From Eudorina sp. 2006-703-Eu-15 (lineage: Eukaryota; Chlorophyta; Chlorophyceae; Chlamydomonadales; Volvocaceae), in NCBI GenBank assembly GCA_003117195.1, contig BDSI01000011.1:1094135-1158134 (forward strand): 64,000 nucleotides of DNA, in the 5' to 3' direction. The translations under genes were made by a program, and so were the position numbers. Shown piece after piece: positions 11,109 to 22,395 of this stretch; position 1 is the first letter of the stretch; each line of letters begins with the position of its first letter. The notes under the pieces were generated by a model. That model was given only the letters and a program-made list of their open reading frames with translations, had not been told where the DNA came from and did not search any database.

Positions 11109-13479
11109 TCATCGGCGCCCGGGGAGGATCAGGGGCCCCGAGTGCCGCTCGAAGACCTCGGGCAGGAAGTGCGGCATGTTGCCGAACTCCTCGACGGCGT
11201 GCAGCACCCAGGCCTCCCGCCGCTCCGGCGGGAAGGCGGAGGACAGCACCGCCTCATTGAACTCGCGGGCGCCCAGGGTGCGACCGCCCAAGATGAATCT
11301 GCGGCGGGGCGCGGGGGTTGGGTCCTCGGTGGTTGCGTGCCGGCGTGGGGTTGCGTGCCGAGGCGGGGTTTGGGGGGTTCAATTAAAAAAAGAAATAAAC
11401 GCGAAGAACGAACCCGGGCACACCCAGCCCGGGGCCCGGGCGATTGGGGGGATTGGGTTTTTGGGGATTGTTGGGTTGCGGGCCCGGGGGCCCGGGGCCC
11501 GCGGGTGATGGCGGCGGCGTGAATGAGTGAACGAAGCGTGCTACAGCGGACCCCGCGGATCATCGGCTTGTGTGACGGTCATGGCCCGTGCAGGCCGTCC
11601 GCAACCCTGCCTTCGGTATGCCTGCCCGCTCCAACCCCATCCCTACCCCTTGTCCCAACTCCCCAGCCTCATCCCCAGCCTCATCCCCAGCCTCATCCCC
11701 AGCCTCATCCCCATCCCCATCCCCATCCCCATCCCCATCCCCAGCCTCATCCCCAGCCTCATCCCCAGCCTCATCCCCATCCCCAGCCTCATCCCCAGCC
11801 TCACTTGCTGGTCAGCTGGAGGCCCTGGGGGCTGTCCTCCCACGTGTGGTACAGCTCCTGCATCACCGTGGAGCCCATGTAGAAGAGCAGCCTGGGCGGG
11901 TGGACGGGGGACGAGGGACGAGGGCCATGGGCCACAGGGTGGCAGCAGGGCGCAGGCGGCGGCGGCGGGTCAGTGACTGACGAGCGAAGCGAGGATGCAC
12001 CGGGCAGATCCTGGGGCACTCAGCCGGAACGGAGGTCCTGGGCCGCGCGAGGGGCCGCCGAGGATACGCTGCTGACAGTGCGGAGTGCACCTAAGACAAC
12101 AGCCTTGGCGTCATCGTCGGGATCTCTCAAACGGTGTGAAGCCCGCCGTCCCCCGAACACCTAGTGACCCACCACGGTAAGAGCACTGAAGCACGTCCAC
12201 TGAAACAGCCGCGACGTACGACGGCCAAGAAAGCCAGCACTCACCGATGCATGTTGCTCTGCGTGTCGTTGAGTACGAGCGTCGCGTCCAGCGGGTACGT
12301 CACGAACGTGGCGTTGCCGTCCGTAAGGCCGCTGCCGTACGCTCGTACGGCGGTTTCATTCCCGCCCTCCGCACGCTCGGACGAGTTCGCGGGGCCCCGG
12401 AACTGCTCCACGATGTGTACGGCGGGTACGGAAGGTACCCGCGTGGCGTTCGTGGTGGCGCCGCCAGGCTCGGGGATGCCGACCCGTGGGTCAGTGATAC
12501 TGGTGCGCTCGAAGAGGGTGTGGTCGACTGCGTCGATGCGGGCACAGCGGATCCGACCCAGCAAGCGTGCATCGGGTCATCAGATGCCATCCGCATTCCA
12601 CATCGTGTACGGCGCAGCGGCAGCAGGTTGTACACAGTACAGGGTACAGCAGGTGTTGAGAAGCGATTCGTTCAAATGATTACCCTGACACGGCATGGCA
12701 GAGAGGTGCTTCAGCAGCTACAGCGGCCGTGCGTCCAGGATGCACAGCGCACACAAAAGGTGATTCCCATCCATGAAGCCGAGTGCATCGCCACACCCTG
12801 CACTCCGCCAACTTATACACAGAAGCTGGTTTGGGTCGGACGGGGTTTAGATTTTATTATTTTTGTATTATTTTTATATTATATACATATTCATTTTATT
12901 TTTCGTTTTAGTTTTAGACCCCACACCTGGGTGCCACAGCTTGTACGCGTCCCACTCGCGGCCTCGGTACACCACTCGCGACGGCAGCGCCCTCCGAAAC
13001 CACCACTCCACGTGAGAGGAGTTAACGCCCGGCAGCGGCGCGTGCACCAATGTACGGTGCAGCGCCTTGTACTGGTCGTACTCCTCCGTCAGCTGTACGA
13101 CACCCTCCGACGGGCAGCGCATGGTGGGCCACCCGAGCTCGGGGGGTGCCTGGGTGTGCATACACGGCAAGTTGGTCTGGCTGAGCCGCGCGGTGTCATT
13201 GGTGCGGTTGTTGTCCTTCTGCACAGTGCTGACAGACGCGGCGGCAGCAGCAGTGGAACCTGCAGCCGCAGCCGCTGCGCCAGCGCGGCTTGCTGAGGGA
13301 GTCGGCCAGGGGTTCGTATTGGACTTTGTGGAGTCGGCCAGGGATGGAGGCGCAACAGCGGCTGCGGCTCCAAGCTGTGAGCCCGGTCCCAGGGGGTCCG
13401 GCAGGAGCAGCAGTAGCAACGGGCACAGCACCAACGCCAGGAGGCTGCAGCAGGGGATGGCGGCCCGCCGTCGCGCCAT
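11109..13479 (-). CDS. Membrane-anchored or secreted DAPG hydrolase (PhlG)-family protein
   Basis: Four exons on the minus strand (13479-12927, 12527-12245, 11891-11805, 11298-11109) give 370 aa with phases 1, 2, 2 matching at each junction. Residues 1-30 hold RRR, then a Leu-rich hydrophobic stretch, typical of a type II signal anchor or signal peptide. At least seven N-x-S/T sequons (for example NRT, NSS, NAT, NET, NDT) fit a luminal or extracellular domain. The C-terminal ~250 residues carry family motifs: HVEWWF, then WHPVDH created exactly across the exon 1/2 junction, then LYHTWEDSPQGLQLTSKFIL, then LHAVEEFGNMPHFLPE. In PhlG, a zinc hydrolase that cleaves the C-C bond of 2,4-diacetylphloroglucinol, such His/Glu positions bind the metal, and the HxxxE of HAVEE is retained. 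Family membership is well supported. The real substrate is unknown. Confidence 0.8.
11655..11803 (-). repeat. Intronic minisatellite of CATCCC / CATCCCCAGCCT units
   Basis: In the last intron of the DAPG-hydrolase-like gene (11804-11299), 12-bp CATCCCCAGCCT units alternate with CATCCC hexamers for about 150 bp, abutting the splice donor side. Confidence 0.9.
12845..12920 (-). other. AT-rich island in intron 1 of the DAPG-hydrolase-like gene
   Basis: A run dominated by TTTTATT-like sequence immediately inside the donor of intron 1 contrasts sharply with the GC-rich surroundings. It could be a decayed insertion, or an AT-rich spacer that helps define the intron. Confidence 0.6.
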
Positions 13480-14457
13480 GTGTGTGGCTGGTTGCGCCCG
13501 CGCCTGGCAGCAGCCGCGGCCTTTGCCCGTTGACGGATCGGCGGGTCTGGGCGCCTGGCGGGGCTGCTGCAGCTAGCGCTGAAAGTGGTTGGTGGTGGTG
13601 ATGGGATCCCAGTTCGTGCTACTGAGCAGAGCGGCAATCCGCCGCGTGTCCAGCGCCCCTTCTGGATGTCGGATGGCTCTGCTGCGACCAGCCGACGTTA
13701 ACACCAGCAAGCCAGCCGGCCGGCTCCCAACTGCCAACCAACGGGGGCTCGAAGGGGGTCGTACTCTGTGTGCGGCGCCCCGTCGACGATGCTGATTGTT
13801 TGTGGGTGGCTTCGTCGTGGTGATGATGATGGGTGAAATTAAAACGAGTAACCGCCCGTGTTACCGAAGTTACGTCACACAAGGTGTGGTCGGGGCGCCG
13901 ATGAATGCTCCCGAGGACCTGTCACCTGGGGGCTGACAGCGTGAAAGGTCGTTGGCGGCGGGCAGCGACAACGCGATTCGTTGCATCGTGTCAGTTTCCG
14001 GCTGAGATGCTATGACAAGTGCTGATATCCTTTGACGCAGCAACTGCGAACCTGCCGGATGGGCAATGGGGGATGCACGAGATCTATCATATCTACTGCC
14101 GTAGCCTGCCGTAGCCTGGTCCGGTCCGCGCCTCAATTCAATCGAAATCTCTGAACTGCTTAGCAGGGCCCGCATCTTCACGATTTCCGATGGCGCATAC
14201 GATGTACCAAAATAGGCCATGCATGCCAATGATCTGGAAAGAAGCCGGCACAGTGAACGGCCGCCCATCGCCGATGTTCATTCCGTAAACGTACTCCGCG
14301 CTCAGTCCACCGAAGAGGCATACCGCAAGTCATGACAAAAACCTGATGGGGAACATGACAGAGCACCGCACGCTGTAGAAGCTCAGCATGTCCAAGAGGG
14401 CATTCACCAGTTACGGCATGAGCGCTCATCCGCAATAAAATGCGAAGCACATGATCA
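13480..14457. other. 5' flank of the DAPG-hydrolase-like gene; no other gene seen
   Basis: Presumed promoter and 5' UTR of the minus-strand gene, followed by unannotated sequence. Open frames are short and show no recognisable motif. A sequence around 14372-14400 resembles one arm of the perfect palindrome at 15401-15460. Confidence 0.5.
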
Positions 14458-14621
14458 CCCCGCTGTGCGCCTCCGCTTGCTTCAGGGTGGGGTCATGGCC
14501 CGATGTGTTTTTTATTGCGGCGTTGAGGTGTGGAGGTGTCTTGCCGCCTATGGCGGTGGGGCCTGCTGGGGCTTGCCCTGGTATAACCCGTCGATCCCTT
14601 TGGGGTCCGCTGTAACGTTCG
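14458..14621 (+). repeat. Dispersed repeat with GGGGTCCGCTGTAA 3' end (copy 1)
   Basis: About 165 bp matches 43265-43455 (CGCTGTGCGCCTC, then GGCGTTGAGGTGTGGAGGTG, then GGGGTCCGCTGTAA). Both copies run directly into CATT-type microsatellite sequence. A constant 3' end followed by a simple-repeat tail is typical of LINEs and SINEs. Confidence 0.65.
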
Positions 14622-14804
14622 TTCATTCATTCATTCATTCATTCATTCATTCATTCATTCATTCATTCATTCATTCATTCATTCATTCATTCATTCATTC
14701 ATTCATTCATTCATTCATTCATTCATTCATTCATTCATTCATTCATTCATTCATTCATTCATTCATTCATTCATTCATTCATTCATTCATTCATTCATTC
14801 ATTT
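14619..14804 (+). repeat. (ATTC)n microsatellite, ~46 units
   Basis: Uninterrupted tetranucleotide repeat of about 185 bp starting at the 3' end of the preceding dispersed repeat. It happens to encode a FIHS repeat in one frame, which is not a gene. Confidence 0.98.
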
Positions 14805-15400
14805 TGATCGGGGCGATTCTTAGAACAAATTCAGCCCATCATCAGACTATGCGACATAGCTCATTTGGGGCGCTGTTCACCGGCGAGGGAAGGGCAACCT
14901 TGAGGCCAACAGACATAATAGGCCGACCCTTAAGAATTTGTCAATCCTAGGGGGCTGGGGCCCCCGAACGCGCTTCGCGCTGGGTCCTGGCCCCTAAATG
15001 TAAATATTAAAATTTCAGCGCTGTAAGTGGAGATCAAACGGATCAAACGGACTTCAGGTACATTTACTCAGGCCTGATTGTCCTCATCGCGCATCGCGGT
15101 GGAAGCCCACAAACCAACCAGACCAACCCTGTCTGCCTGGTTTGACAAACACAGCTAACGTGACTAAGCAACGCAAACTACTAAACTCGCAAACTAAGGT
15201 AAATTCAATGAGAAGTGTACTCTTTGTTGTAGACTCGAGTCGAGACGTCGAGTTCTAGTCTGTTAGGGTCGTTCAGACTAGGGCCAAAAATCAGTTAAAA
15301 CTTCACTAAACATCCATACAAATGGGCTATATGGGCTGCATGACCTCGTATGGACTGTAGGAACCAAGTAAATGCATCTACGGTGAGAACCAGTGATTAT
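14805..15400. other. Spacer upstream of terpene-synthase unit A
   Basis: No gene seen. 14945-15000 contains a short GC-rich foldback (GGGGGCTGGGGCCCCC). 15055-15180 is related to 23825-23905 and 24424-24480, the equivalent flank of unit B, so it belongs to the repeated unit. Confidence 0.5.
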
Positions 15401-15460
15401 GTTGAGAATGCCCTGTTGGACATGCTGAGCGCTCAGCATGTCCAACAGGGCATTCTCAAC
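15401..15460. repeat. Perfect 60-bp palindrome without spacer
   Basis: GTTGAGAATGCCCTG (start of arm 1) through CATGCTGAGC is followed at once by its exact reverse complement, which ends CAGGGCATTCTCAAC. The centre is between 15430 and 15431. The equivalent flank of unit C (~36540) lacks it. Confidence 0.95.
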
Positions 15461-15496
15461 AAGGACAGCCGACATAAGCACGTAAGTTGCGTCGCC

Positions 15497-17960
15497 GACA
15501 GAAGGACCAGCGACAGAAAGCGATCGACATGCATTCACATGACAAATATGATAAAAGGATTACTATCATTGATTATGGACGCCAGCCAGTCAGTGGCAAT
15601 CAGACGCACTTTGCCAGGCCGAGTCCCCGATCCGCCCAGCTCATTCATAATCACATTATACGGTCTAATTTTATTGGTAATTAATTTCGACACCTTACAC
15701 GCTCTTTGTTGTCGCAGTAAACAGCCTCGAGTCGAGCGGCTCGTAACCTGGTAGAGTTCTAGTCCGTTAGGGTTGTTGGGACTAGGGCCTTAACGTAGGT
15801 CAAACGTCAGTAGCATTCGCAAGGATGTGTTTGATATAACTCCATAATTTTTCCTATCATGGGCGCTCATTTGGTTGTGTCAGAGGTGGAAGTAAGTACT
15901 CGGGGCATAAATAACCGCGTTGCGACCTGACGGTTGGGGCAGCATAACGTTCTCCTGACATGCCTGTCAGATTCGCACTTTGGAGTATGTGAAGCTGCAT
16001 GGTGTACTGCTCTTGGGCCCGTGCTTTTGGAGCTGGGCTTGCTAGGTGTACATAAGGGCGCACCGCCGTTGAGTCAAGCATACGGGCGGCCAGCGCACGT
16101 GGAGGACGTGCTACTGCGGTCTGAGCCAGGAACGACGGCGGGTTGGAAACCATTGTGTCTCTCCCGTGATCAACACACTTACCTTCAGCGCACCCGGCCT
16201 TCCATCCAATCACTTCACAGGTCTGAGTGAAGCAGGCAGGGAGCGCTATACGGCGCAGGTTCGCTTGGCTTGTCGCAGCCTGGCGCACACAGCACAAGCC
16301 CCTATCAAGGAAATTTATTTTTTTATGACAATGCAGCAGCCGCGCTGCCGCAAGATTGAGCCCAGAGATCACTTGACGATGTCGGGCAGTGCAGCAATGG
16401 TGGCACGCCACCGTTCGGTGACCGCGATCTTGCGCTCCTACAGCGCCTGTCGAAATCCAATTTTTCAATGCAGGGTTCTGGCTGCATTCAGTCCTGGTGT
16501 CCATGACGGTGCGGAAGGTAAGCCGCCGCCTTCGCTGCTTGACATGATAACGTGCGTATGCGTTTCCTTAACTCGCTCGCGCACCACACCGTCTGGTTTT
16601 AACATTTCGGGTCGAACATCAATGTTTGCTTATATTTTGGGTCAATATCGATGTTTGCCTTGCCTTGTCTATGCACAGCACCCTGATGGCGAGCAATCGC
16701 GCCTTCCAGTTAGTTGTTGTGATGTCTTTGTCAACTTAAACTCTCAAGCATAATGTCAACTTAAACTCTCAAGCATAAATGTAGTTATATATATTCTCGA
16801 AAAGTACGTACGTAACGGTTGACTGGATTGCCCGTGCACGAATGTTTTTCCAGCTGCGAGGGTGCATTTGATGCAGACAGCTGCACATGGTAACACACAG
16901 AGTATCCGTAATCAGGATCTTAGGACATCCATCTGTAATATTGGTATTGTCGTTTGCTGGGCGACACCGGCTTATTGGTTTAGGAACCAGCCCAAACCGA
17001 CATGCATGTTTACACAACGACAGCGACTGACCCTGACTGACGCTTGCCTAATTTGTTCGCCATGGCGCGGAATGCCTGAAACAACAGGAAGCTCGTCTCA
17101 CATCACAATGCTCTACCTCGCCTGTACCCACCCACTTCCGTGTCCCACGCACCTACCTAACCCACCCACCTACCTAACCCACCCACCTACCTAACCCACC
17201 AACCCGCCCAGGACATCCCACCACGGCATCTGCACGTGCGGGACCCGCCACCACCATCACCACAATTGGCAGTACCGCCCCGCATCCGCCACACGACCCC
17301 GCGCGCAGCGACATCTCGCGGGCTGCGTTGACGAGCACGGCTGCTGCGGCGGCAGCGACCCTGGTGGTGACCGAGGAGGTGCGGGCAACCCGCCGTGCGT
17401 GTGTTTGATAACGAGGAAGTAATAAACCCGCCACACCCGCACGCACACAGCCACACACGCACGCAAGTGTACGGGGGCTTGGGGATGCAAATAGTTGTAT
17501 TTGATCCACGGATAACGCCTGCGCGCTCAGGATTTATTACCAAGAACGCGGCCCATGGCCAGCCATTCAGGGCGCCTTGGGCCTTACTTGCTCATTCGTT
17601 CGGTTTCCGCGCAACAGTCACTTTATTGCCGTCCCTGTTACGGTGTCCGCTTCGCCTGCTCCCCGCTTCCAGCAGCAGCAGCAGTTTGAGCTCTGGCCCC
17701 TGCCGCCTGTCGAGGGCGGTGATGACACGACCAAGGCCGCAGTGGTACGGCAGTGGGGTAGGGACCTTGGCAAGGCCCTTGCGCCCCGCCCCGACGGCTG
17801 GGAGGCGGACTTCATCGAGGCCTACAGTCTGGCCCTGTGGTTCTTCGATGCGGAGGTTGACGACGTTGACTGCGACCTGCAGCGCGCGCACCGCCTCGCC
17901 GACCAGTTCCTCGCAACCTACCGGTAAGACGCGGTGCGTGTCGCCCGCTGCGCTTTCCCA
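15497..17960 (+). repeat. Segmental repeat: 5' part of terpene-synthase unit A
   Basis: Nearly identical, in introns and non-coding flank as well as exons, to 36562-39000 (unit C). The match starts at CGACAGAAGGACCAGCGAC in both. Unit B (24424-26780) is alignable but much more diverged. Confidence 0.85.
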
Positions 17961-20138
17961 GCCCTGATGCGAATTGCATGACAGCTCTGTCAGTGTCCTG
18001 AACGCCCCTGCTACACCGCGAGCTCGCCCAGTGAGTGTTCACAATTTATTTCCAGCCTAGCATTCATGTACAGATGGATGGATATGCAGGTCCGCGCCGT
18101 ACTATCACCGTCTGGTGGCTGCGCTGCGGTCGGGCGGCCGGGAGGGCTGGCTGCCCTTCGTGGATGAGTGCATCACGCGCTCCGTGAGGAGCGCAGTGTT
18201 CCTCAAGGACCGCAGCGTGACCAGCCTGCAGGAGGTACGGCTTGGATGCGCGTACACATGCGCGCAACCGTGGGTGAATTGGCACAGTTCCGCATTTCCA
18301 AGCCGCCTTCCTTCATGATACGGTTTCCGGCGACCAGCTCTTCAACCACACAAATCGGCCGCGTGGTAGGGTGGCAGCATTGAGTCGTGGTGTGCGCATT
18401 CTACACGACGCTAGGGAAGGATTAAAAATACGAATTAGGTGCTGCCTGCTTGTCGTACAAACGTGCGTCCTACAATCGGGGCCCACCTGGCCATACATGG
18501 ACAGCAAGTTACTTGCATACCGCCTGCCACCATCACTGTGCGCCGCTGCCGCTGCCGCCTATCTCCCACCGCCCGGCGCCCGCCCACAGTATGTGGAGCA
18601 CCGTTCGTGGACTGGTGCCGTGGCGCCCTGCGTCATGGTGTCACTGCAGCCAGGCGACGGCAGCCCGATCGACGAGCCCGCGACCCGCGACGTGCTTGTG
18701 CTGCTGGCCACCGCCACGATACTGATGCACGACATGTACGACTGGCATTGGGATGCGCGCGAGAAGGAGGGCCGCGTCACGTTGCATGATTTCTTTGAGA
18801 CGGAGGACGAGGCGCTGACCTACGTGCTCGGTTGCTGGCAGGTATGATGACCGTACGATCAATTTTATGATTGTGTGGGATAGGGGGGTTCAGCTTCACC
18901 CGTGGCCACTAACCTGGCAGTCCCTACCTTCCCCGGTATTTCGGGGCATCCTCATCCGGTCTCCCATGCCGACTTCTCCGAAATCAGTGCTCTTCCCGGG
19001 TTCAGCACCCACCACCGGCATCCAGCGGAATCTGCCGAATCAACTAAGGCGTCAACTCCGCTCCTGGTCAGCTCGCAGGTCACTTTAATCGGGTCCTTCA
19101 CCGTCCATCGACATGGGGGCACCCTTGCCCTCTTACTATCGAGGGTCTTTGGCCCGCTCTCGGTCGGTGTCGAAATCAATTTGTATTGGGATAAAAGCGA
19201 ATTTCCGTTCAGAATTGTTATGCCTTGATTGTGCATTTTATGTAGCCGTTACAAGGTGGACCCTTAGTCCTGACCGGGCGATCAAACGGGGGCCCAAATA
19301 CGGTAGCTTTGTTGGCGCCTCATCTCATCCACCCCTACCAAGGGATGCACACGCATCCACACCCACCCGCGGGGGAGTCATGCAGTCATACTGGCCAACA
19401 CGCCAGGTTGCTGATGCGCCAGGATGGCCTCTTCTGGAATTCTGCGTTGTTTAAGCGATGTGCGGAAAATTTCCCCGCTGGGGGCCGGCTGCTGGATGTT
19501 GCCGTACCTGACCGTCGTACGTTGTACGGGTGGTCTTGGGGTCTTATGGTACTGTAACCTTTCTCCATTTTCGTGTTATTTGCACTCAAACGCCCCCAGG
19601 ACAGCACGCAGAAAGTGCGGCAAGGCAGCTCAACATACATTTCACACAAACACACCACATTATTACCGCAGGGGCAGTTCTGTGGCGTACGGGCATTTCC
19701 GGGCGTTAGCTATGCGTGTACCTTGCATGTCACGCACTCCTGCTCTGCCTGACTACGAACACACACACACACACACACACAGCTTTTCTCTTTGATAACA
19801 CACACACACACACCACATTACCCCACCTACTCTTAGCTGTGTGCGCCTCGTTACGGCTATCGATGACAGCCAGTTGAAGATTCCTCAATAAATATCCCCT
19901 GACCCACGCTCATCAAACGCCCCATCGATGCATGCCTCCGTGCCTCCCTCCGTAGGCCGCCCACCGCCTCGCGCCGCCCAACCTGCGCGGGGCGATGGAC
20001 CGCGGGCTGGCCTGGCAGCAGAGCCCCGTCTACCAGCGCATCCGCGGCGAGCGCTACAACGAGGAGCGCTTCCGCCGCCTCAACGCCCTGTTCGGCGACA
20101 CGGCTGTGGCCGCCGCCGACACAGCCAGCAGCAAGTGA
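16325..20138 (+). CDS. Class I terpene-synthase-like protein, copy A
   Basis: Six exons (16325-16517, 17212-17378, 17673-17923, 18090-18234, 18590-18841, 19956-20138) have matching phases and give 396 aa. Residues ~1-115 are low in acidic residues and rich in Arg, Ser, Ala and Thr, like an organelle transit peptide. The rest aligns in order with class I terpenoid cyclases: WEADFIEAYSLALWFFDAEVD at the DDxxD position, then EYVEHRSWTGAVAPC (matching the usual YxxxRxxTxGxxP block), then HDMYDWHWD at the NSE position 45 residues later, then a C-terminal RY. The class makes hydrocarbons or alcohols from prenyl diphosphates using three Mg ions. Both metal motifs are altered: DDxxD reads DAEVD, and N-S-E reads H-D-D. 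The fold assignment is fairly firm. Activity and product are unknown. Confidence 0.72.
19758..19812 (+). repeat. (CA)n microsatellites in the last intron of copy A
   Basis: Two short CA runs separated by about 20 bp (AGCTTTTCTCTTTGATAA) lie between exons 5 and 6 of copy A. Copies B and C lack the expansion. Confidence 0.9.
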
Positions 20139-21094
20139 TAACTCTCGATGTGGCAGACGCGCCATCAAGCAAAACGAAATTAATGGCGGCGGCGTCGACG
20201 TCACGCCGTGGCCAATGATAATTCAGCAGCTTGTACCGCAGGCCGTACAAAAGATAGAGGGCACAGGGAAGCCGTGCGTGAAGTGGTCATGCGCACACTC
20301 GCGCTCGTTGGCGCGGCACGGCACTCGTTGCTTGTGCACGAGCAGCAGCTGGACATCCGGCGGGGCAGCTAGCATCGGTGCACTGTAGAATTATGTGATG
20401 GAGCAGCTCTGCGTTATTGTATAATACGTATGCTGTTGTACGTATACTTATTAAGATAAGTCCATACTTGGTTGTAGTAAGAAGTCCCGGTTGAGAGTCG
20501 GCGCGACTACTAAGCAGTCGGCCGTATAAGGTTCCGTACATGAACCTGAACCACCGCGTGGTAGGCTGCCATTGAGGCAATGGAATACAAGACGCTCTTA
20601 TATTCTCAACCGATATTGTGGACTCGGCTTCCTGGAACACGTCGTTCCGCTACCAGCAGTGACCCAGGGTCACCAAGATCCCACGTGGGGCCCCGCCTAC
20701 CGTGTAGGGCTTAGTACGTGCACGTGCACTACAGAGTGGAGGCAGTATACGACATATGCCAACATGTTGTCGCATGGTAACATACAGTGGTAGGGGCGGT
20801 GCTGGGAAGGTGGCTGCATGCTGCATAACGGTTACATATTTAGCACGCGTCGGCTGCTGAACTCGCCTTGGGCCGCACACGGTTCTGTAGGCAACCGCAC
20901 AGCAGGAAAGTGCGTACATGGCTTCGTGTACACACATACCCGTGCATGAGAGTTTCGGTGGGATTTCACCCGGGGACGGGGAGTAGATATCAGTGTGTGG
21001 GCGTCGGCGGCAGGGTGCGTGTTGCAGGTGTCCTACATTGGCGTGTTCCGAGCGTGGTAGGCGAACGGCGTGACACTGACAACGTGCGCGCATG
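20139..21094 (+). other. 3' flank of unit A
   Basis: No separate gene seen. 20150-21045 is collinear with 29020-29432 plus 30344-30808 downstream of copy B; the gap in B is an L1-type insertion. 21045-21110 is collinear with 35858-35920. This flank is therefore part of the ancestral duplicated unit. Confidence 0.7.
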
Positions 21095-21260
21095 TCTTAC
21101 GAGCACACGGCGCAACCTTGGCTCGCTTGGCTTGTCGCGGCCTGTCGCATACAGCACACGCTCCTTTCTTTTTTGGCGGCGGGAATGCGATTCAGGGAAA
21201 TTGAAAGACGATGCACGAGCCGCGCCGGCGCCAGTAAGGCAGCGGCCACAGATCAGGGCT
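21095..21260 (+). pseudogene. Relic of a fourth terpene-synthase unit (exon 1 region, 5' part)
   Basis: Matches the sequence leading into exon 1 of copies A-C (GGCTTGTCGC, CATACAGCACA, then ATGCACGAGCCGCGCC in place of ATGCAGCAGCCGCGC) but is frame-broken. It is cut off by the inverted-repeat element that follows. The continuation is found at ~23610-23829. Confidence 0.6.
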
Positions 21261-21619
21261 CAGGGCGCGCCCTGAGAAAATACGTCTTTTTGGGGGTCAG
21301 GGCGCGCCTCGGCCAGGGCGCGCCCTGACCCCCGAAACCGGGATGCAGAGGGACGCGTCTGGTCTGTAACTACAGACTGTCCTAGTAGCGGTTTTTGTTT
21401 ATTTTGATTATCTGGTGGCTGACCCTGCGACCTGCAGGCGTCCGGTCGGCGAGCCCCAAATATATCCGATGCAACCGCTGCGAGCCGGACGACTAGGCCA
21501 GCTAGCCCGCCGTGATTCATCGCCGCCGAAATCTAAATCCTCAAGGCACCCACAAACCCCGTCCCATGGCCATCCGTCAATCGCCCCAGCGTGAAGCCTA
21601 CTGCGCAAAACTCCCATCA

Positions 21620-22395
21620 AAAAGCTGAACAAGGCGGTAAACAGGGTGACGCCAGCAAGCGTTGCCCAGCTGCCATTCCGTCATCAAATCCCTATCGTGC
21701 CGCGTAGCATGTTGCACGTTCCCGATCAAATGCAGTGTGCCTGGTATCCACAAGCCCGCCCCGCACCCAGTCGTTTACCTGCTGTCAAAATGGCCGCTGC
21801 TACCTGTGCCGTTGCCGCCGCTGCCCCCTCCACCGCCAATATGTCAAGTTCAGAACGCTGCGCCGCTGTGCCCTGTGAACGGCAAAAAGGGGAAGGCAGT
21901 CGTTAAGGGCAGCACGTTGCGTCCCTAGTGAAATCGTACCAAGCCAACCAGCACGCCGCCCACAAATCAATCCCAGCCACATGGCAATCCCCTTGAATGC
22001 AAATCAAGAAGCCCCTCGTGATTCATCACCGCCGATTATGAACCCGCAAGGCATCCACAGGCCCCGCCCCGCGCCAATCCATCGATTGCCCCAGCGTGAA
22101 GCCTAGTGCGCGGCATCCACGTCAAAGGCTGAACAAGGCGGTAAACAGGGTGATGCCAACAAGTGTTGCCCAGCTGCCATTCCGTTATCCAGACCCTAAT
22201 GTGCCGCGTAGCATGTTGCATGTCCCCTATAAAAAACAGTGTACGTGGTACCCGCAAGCCGCCCCTCGCCCAGTCGTTTACCTGCTGTGAAAATGGCCGC
22301 TGCTACCTGTGCCGTTGTCGCCGCTGCACCTTCCACCGCCAGTGTGCCAAGTTCAGAACGCTGCGCCGCTGTGCCCTGTGAGCACTTGTTCATGA
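21620..22395 (+). repeat. Two direct copies of a ~260-bp block
   Basis: 21622-21890 and 22130-22385 share AACAAGGCGGTAAACAGGGTG, TTGCCCAGCTGCCATTCCGT and AAAATGGCCGCTGCTACCTG at matching spacing. A shorter preceding segment (CATCCACAGGCCCCG / CACCCACAAACCCCG) extends the repeat to nearly 500 bp per unit. Confidence 0.85.

Noticed and set aside
14622..14804. Long FIHS-repeat open frame
   Set aside because: It is a direct reading of an ATTC microsatellite.
15857..16504. 215-aa minus-strand frame, repeated at 36927-37574
   Set aside because: Its conservation between the two places follows from segmental duplication. It is antisense to exon 1 of copies A and C, and is not kept open in the more diverged unit B.
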